From the NCBI RefSeq assembly GCF_014524565.1, contig NZ_CP060139.1, positions 1,123,501 to 1,187,500 of the forward strand: 64,000 nucleotides of DNA, in the 5' to 3' direction. This document shows, piece after piece, positions 60,673-64,000 of the stretch (position 1 is its first letter; every line of letters starts with the position of its first letter). The translations under genes and the position numbers were made by a program. Source of the DNA: Croceimicrobium hydrocarbonivorans (GTDB lineage: Bacteria; Bacteroidota; Bacteroidia; Flavobacteriales; Schleiferiaceae). The notes below the pieces were generated by a model. It saw only the letters and a list, made by a program, of their open reading frames with translations, searched no databases and was not told where the DNA came from.

Positions 60673-62676
60673 ATGAAGAAAACAGCTATCCTATTTCTTA
60701 GCTTAACTGCTGCTATGGCTGTAAATGCTCAAGGGGTTCCTCAAGTTGAACCTACTATTGAGCCAAACGAAGCTCCAGTTAAGCATGTAAAACGCGCTAC
60801 TCAGAATATCGAGTCCAGTGCCTCCACTACCGTATGGAGTGAAGATTTTGCCAATGGCATTCCAGCCGACTGGAGCCAAAATGGTACGCCAACCACTGCT
60901 CAGTGGGAATACCGCGGCCCAAGTACTACTCCAAGTAATGCTTCCGGATCTCGTGGTTATTATTCAGGCATCAACAATGCCACTCCATCTAACAGCCCAA
61001 TCGCTTCTACAACTGCGGCTAATGGGTTCATGATTTTCGATTCCGATTATCTGGACAATGGAAACACTGCCAATGCTGGTTCAGGATTAGCTCCTGCTCC
61101 TCACGTTGGTCGTTTGATTACCGACACCATTGATTGTACTAACTACAGCAACCTCGAATTAAAATTCGAAATGTATGCTCGTCGTTTTTACGCCGATTGG
61201 TTAGTAGCTTTCTCAATCGACGGTGGAGCTACTTACACTGATACTATTGAATTCTACAGCGATGCTACAGTTCCTGTAAATGGTGCTACCGCTGACAATG
61301 CCATTGCTCAAGCTAATGTATCTTCTATCATTGGTGGTCAATCTCAAGTAGTAATGCAATTCATTTTCGACGGAACTCCTGGTAACACCAACGGTAACGG
61401 TTACTACTTCTGGATGATCGACGATATCGAATTACGTACGCCTCCAGCAAACCAGTTCACTTTCACCGCTTGGAACGGTGCTCCACCCCAAGACATGATC
61501 TACAATAACAATGGTGGCGAGTATCCTAAGTATGGTATCATGAACGTGAACCAAATTGTTCCTGTTAACTTCGACGGTAACTTCATTAACTACGGTACTC
61601 AAACTCAAACCAATGCTACTTTAGAAGTAGAAATTTGGGACGTAACCGGTACTCCTAGCTTAGTTACCACTATTTCAGCTCCTGGTTGCGCCAACTTAGC
61701 TTCAGGTGACACTTGTGACTACACTAATTTAACTACTCCTACCTGGACTCCTCCAGCACAAGAAGCTAGCTACTTATTAGTGTGGAAAGCTGTATCTGAC
61801 AGCATCAGCAGCGCTACCACTACTGCTACTGATACTTTCGCTTTCTACGTAAACAACACCCTTTACTCTCCAGACCGTAATGTGGTAGACAACTACGTAG
61901 GTACTAACTCAGCTAACCCAGAGATCATTGCTATGGGTGCGATGTACGACTTGACCAATGAAGATCCTAACAACCCAGGATCAGGTTTAATCTACATCGA
62001 TGGTTTAGATATTATGTTGAGCTCATTAACTGACTCAACTGCTGATATCGAGATTGCATTCTACGATACCACTGGTTTTGCTTTCAACGCTGGATTCCCA
62101 GCTGGAGCTACTGCTGCTTTCCGTAAATCATTCACCTTGAATGGTTCTTTAATCGGAACTAATGCTTATTTCGACTTGAACGATGCTAACGGTAACCCAT
62201 TAGTATTACCAGCTCAGCCTTACTTGATGATCATCAACTTCTTCCCGAATGCAAGTGGTGGTGTGATTCGTATCGCGAATGACGCATCTTTCGATCAGCC
62301 AGGATACGCTACTGTAATGCAGTTAGCTGACGGTAACTGGTATGGTGGATTTACTTCTGATGTACACGAAGGAACCTTCTTACGTTTGAACGTAGCTGAG
62401 TACCAGCCCGGACAAGGTTTAGAAGAAGAAAACTTTGATGCCTTCACTATGTATCCTAACCCAACTGCAGGTGCTACCAAAATGGAATTTGCAGAAGGTG
62501 GAAACTATACCATTGAAGTATTAGACATGACTGGCAGCCGCGTTATCTCTATCGAAGAGAGCGTAAATGCTAACGAAACCATCGAATTCGACATGAGCCA
62601 ATACCCAATGGGTGTTTACATGGTAAATGTTAAAGGCGATCGTTTGAATAAAACTGTGAAGCTCACTGTGAAGTAA
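60673..62676 (+). CDS. T9SS-secreted cargo protein, first of two tandem paralogues
   Basis: The 667-residue protein has a signal peptide (ending Val-Asn-Ala-Gln), an N-terminal beta-sandwich that opens Trp-Ser-Glu-Asp-Phe-Ala-Asn-Gly-Ile-Pro, resembling choice-of-anchor/MAM-like lectin domains, then further beta domains, and a T9SS type A C-terminal domain (Met-Tyr-Pro-Asn-Pro-Thr-Ala-Gly to Gly-Val-Tyr-Met-Val-Asn-Val). No catalytic site was recognised. Codons are strongly biased to GCT, ACT and TCT types compared with most genes here, suggesting high expression. Its N-terminal half is clearly similar to the next gene. Confidence 0.85.
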   Translation: MKKTAILFLSLTAAMAVNAQGVPQVEPTIEPNEAPVKHVKRATQNIESSASTTVWSEDFANGIPADWSQNGTPTTAQWEYRGPSTTPSNASGSRGYYSGINNATPSNSPIASTTAANGFMIFDSDYLDNGNTANAGSGLAPAPHVGRLITDTIDCTNYSNLELKFEMYARRFYADWLVAFSIDGGATYTDTIEFYSDATVPVNGATADNAIAQANVSSIIGGQSQVVMQFIFDGTPGNTNGNGYYFWMIDDIELRTPPANQFTFTAWNGAPPQDMIYNNNGGEYPKYGIMNVNQIVPVNFDGNFINYGTQTQTNATLEVEIWDVTGTPSLVTTISAPGCANLASGDTCDYTNLTTPTWTPPAQEASYLLVWKAVSDSISSATTTATDTFAFYVNNTLYSPDRNVVDNYVGTNSANPEIIAMGAMYDLTNEDPNNPGSGLIYIDGLDIMLSSLTDSTADIEIAFYDTTGFAFNAGFPAGATAAFRKSFTLNGSLIGTNAYFDLNDANGNPLVLPAQPYLMIINFFPNASGGVIRIANDASFDQPGYATVMQLADGNWYGGFTSDVHEGTFLRLNVAEYQPGQGLEEENFDAFTMYPNPTAGATKMEFAEGGNYTIEVLDMTGSRVISIEESVNANETIEFDMSQYPMGVYMVNVKGDRLNKTVKLTVK

Positions 62677-62696
62677 GAACGCAAGTCTTTAGATTT

Positions 62697-62734
62697 AAAA
62701 TCCCGGTTTGCATCCTGCAGATCGGGATTTTTTA
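62697..62734 (+). terminator. Intrinsic terminator between the tandem cargo genes
   Basis: AAAATCCCG (62697-62705) pairs with CGGGATTTT (62723-62731), followed by TTT. The second cargo gene is therefore probably transcribed separately. Confidence 0.82.
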
Positions 62735-62825
62735 TTGCCCCCTATTGTGATAAAGGGCAATTAATGACAAGCAAAGGCTAGCACTTCCCGCTAATATTGT
62801 GGTTTAAATCCCTATAAACTATAGT

Positions 62826-64000
62826 ATGAAAAAAGCAGCTATCCTTTTGGGCTCCGTTCTTATCGGCTCAGGTAGCCTTCTGGCTCAGAGTCAAGGAAAC
62901 AAAGCCCCAATGGCAATTAAGCCGGCTCTCATTGAAAAACAAGAGCTTAACCGAGAGTACCGCGGGTACAACCAAAACTCTCAAATCGAGAGTGCAGCTA
63001 CGACTACTACTTTCTGGAGCGAAGACTTCTCTAACGGCATTCCATCTACTTGGCAACAAAACGGAAGCACTGCGCTTTCTGCTTGGGAATACCGCGGACC
63101 CAATACTGTTCCTACTAACGCAACAGGTTCTCAAGGAGCTTGGGCCCAAGGTACTGGTCCCATCGTAAGCCCTACAGCTAGTAACGGATTTGTGATTTTC
63201 GATTCTGATTTCTTGGATAACGCAGGTAGCCAAACCAATCCTGGTAGTGGCGTTGCTCCTGCTCCTCACATTGGTCGTTTGTTAACGGATACCATCGACC
63301 TTAGTGGTGAGACTGCAGTAGAATTAAGAATCAATTCTTACGCTCGTCAGTTCTTCAGCCGTTACTTCATCGCTTTCAGTAAAGACGCTGGTCAAACCTG
63401 GAACGATACCATCGAATTATACGATGCCCTCGAAGTAAATGAAGATTCTGAAGTTGATGGCGTAGAAACCTTCAACGTTTCTGGCTACATCGGTGGTGAG
63501 GCTCAAGCTATGATTCAGTTTATCTACGCTGGAAACAAGCCAGGTAACGTTAATGGAACTGGATACTACTACTGGATGTTAGACGATATCGAATTACGTT
63601 CACTTCCAGAAAATGCTTTCCGTTTCACCGAATTTAATGGTGCTCCTCCTCAAGATATCACCTTTAACGGAAATCCATTATACACCAAATACGGTGTAAT
63701 GAACGATGATCAAATTGTTCCTATCAATTTCGACGCTAACGTATACAACTACGGTTCTGTAACTCAAACTAACATCAAGTTAGAAGTAGAGATTTACGAC
63801 GGAACTGGTGGTCTTGTAACTACTGTGAGCTCTCCAGCTGGTGCTTCTTTACCAATGTTGGACACCTTAGACTTCAACACTTTAACTACTCCATCTTGGA
63901 CTCCTCCTGCTGTTGATGAGTATACTTTCATTTACAAAATTACTTCTGACAGCCTTTCTGTTTCTACTACCAATGCTACCGACACTGTTAACTTCAGCGT
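62826..64000 (+). CDS. T9SS-type secreted cargo paralogue (partial, cut by right edge)
   Basis: An open frame runs from the ATG at 62826 to the right edge with no stop, giving 391 complete codons. The signal peptide is Met-Lys-Lys-Ala-Ala-Ile to Leu-Leu-Ala-Gln. The rest parallels the preceding gene block by block: Trp-Ser-Glu-Asp-Phe-Ser-Asn-Gly-Ile-Pro, Phe-Asp-Ser-Asp-Phe-Leu-Asp-Asn, Gly-Arg-Leu-Leu-Thr-Asp-Thr-Ile-Asp, and Phe-Asn-Gly-Ala-Pro-Pro-Gln-Asp-Ile. A T9SS C-terminal domain is expected beyond the window. The 149-nt upstream gap holds the terminator and only a weak -7 candidate (TAATATTG at 62792-62799). Confidence 0.85.
   Translation, partial: MKKAAILLGSVLIGSGSLLAQSQGNKAPMAIKPALIEKQELNREYRGYNQNSQIESAATTTTFWSEDFSNGIPSTWQQNGSTALSAWEYRGPNTVPTNATGSQGAWAQGTGPIVSPTASNGFVIFDSDFLDNAGSQTNPGSGVAPAPHIGRLLTDTIDLSGETAVELRINSYARQFFSRYFIAFSKDAGQTWNDTIELYDALEVNEDSEVDGVETFNVSGYIGGEAQAMIQFIYAGNKPGNVNGTGYYYWMLDDIELRSLPENAFRFTEFNGAPPQDITFNGNPLYTKYGVMNDDQIVPINFDANVYNYGSVTQTNIKLEVEIYDGTGGLVTTVSSPAGASLPMLDTLDFNTLTTPSWTPPAVDEYTFIYKITSDSLSVSTTNATDTVNFS

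Overview
The window comes from a chromosome of the phylum Bacteroidota, most likely a free-living, probably marine, member of the Flavobacteriales. The evidence is the set of proteins with type IX secretion (T9SS) C-terminal signals, a gliding-type (CHU_C-like) C-terminal domain, TonB-dependent receptors with carboxypeptidase-like N-terminal domains, a Bacteroidota form of DsbD, the -7 promoter motif TAnnTTTG, and little use of Shine-Dalgarno sites. No tRNA, rRNA, insertion sequence, phage or CRISPR array was recognised. Genes are tightly packed and no gene-free stretch reaches 300 bases.

Layout. 1-1.35 kb: the end of one membrane protein gene, then a haem-copper-oxidase-like membrane protein. 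1.5-7.2 kb: a probable copper-acquisition operon (small Cys-rich exported protein, Met-rich lipoprotein, OprC/NosA-like TonB receptor with a CxxxM motif, MbnP-like lipoprotein, MbnH-like di-haem enzyme, QueD-like enzyme). 7.4-8.9 kb: a secreted M43 metalloprotease. 9-11.3 kb: yifB/comM and an unknown gene. 11.4-14.3 kb: a small conserved gene, recA, a TPR lipoprotein and a short gene. 14.3-20.3 kb: phosphodiesterase, dienoyl-CoA-reductase-like SDR, oligopeptidase B, GT39-like membrane glycosyltransferase and ArsC-like protein. 20.3-34.3 kb, minus strand: giant gliding-type protein, prfB, dsbD, tilS, pabB, hybrid histidine kinase, lpdA. 34.6-38.7 kb: outer-membrane beta-barrel receptor, DUF5713-like protein, nth lacking iron-sulfur cysteines, and a ParE/RelE-type toxin-antitoxin pair. 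38.7-45.6 kb: propeller-plus-barrel outer-membrane protein, T9SS cargo, zinc-ribbon protein and a secreted hydrolase. 45.7-50.6 kb: a siderophore/iron uptake operon (TonB receptor, DUF4374 lipoprotein, PepSY membrane protein) behind a palindromic operator. 50.6-51.9 kb: a subclass B1 metallo-beta-lactamase paired with a CHAP amidase. 52-53.9 kb: glyS and a very acidic small lipoprotein. 54-57.6 kb: kynurenine monooxygenase, kynureninase and a UbiA-like membrane protein. 57.7-60.5 kb: gcvP. 60.7 kb to the right edge: two tandem paralogous T9SS cargo genes, the second cut by the window end.

The most interesting system is the copper operon. A TonB receptor carrying the CxxxM motif of known copper importers lies directly before an MbnP/MbnH pair. 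In that family the di-haem enzyme converts a tryptophan of its partner into a copper-binding kynurenine. A QueD-like tunnel-fold enzyme is appended 3 nt after MbnH. Other notable points are the B1 beta-lactamase/CHAP pair and a recurring arrangement in which TAnnTTTG (or a near match) ends only 4-5 nt before an ATG, which predicts leaderless or nearly leaderless mRNAs.
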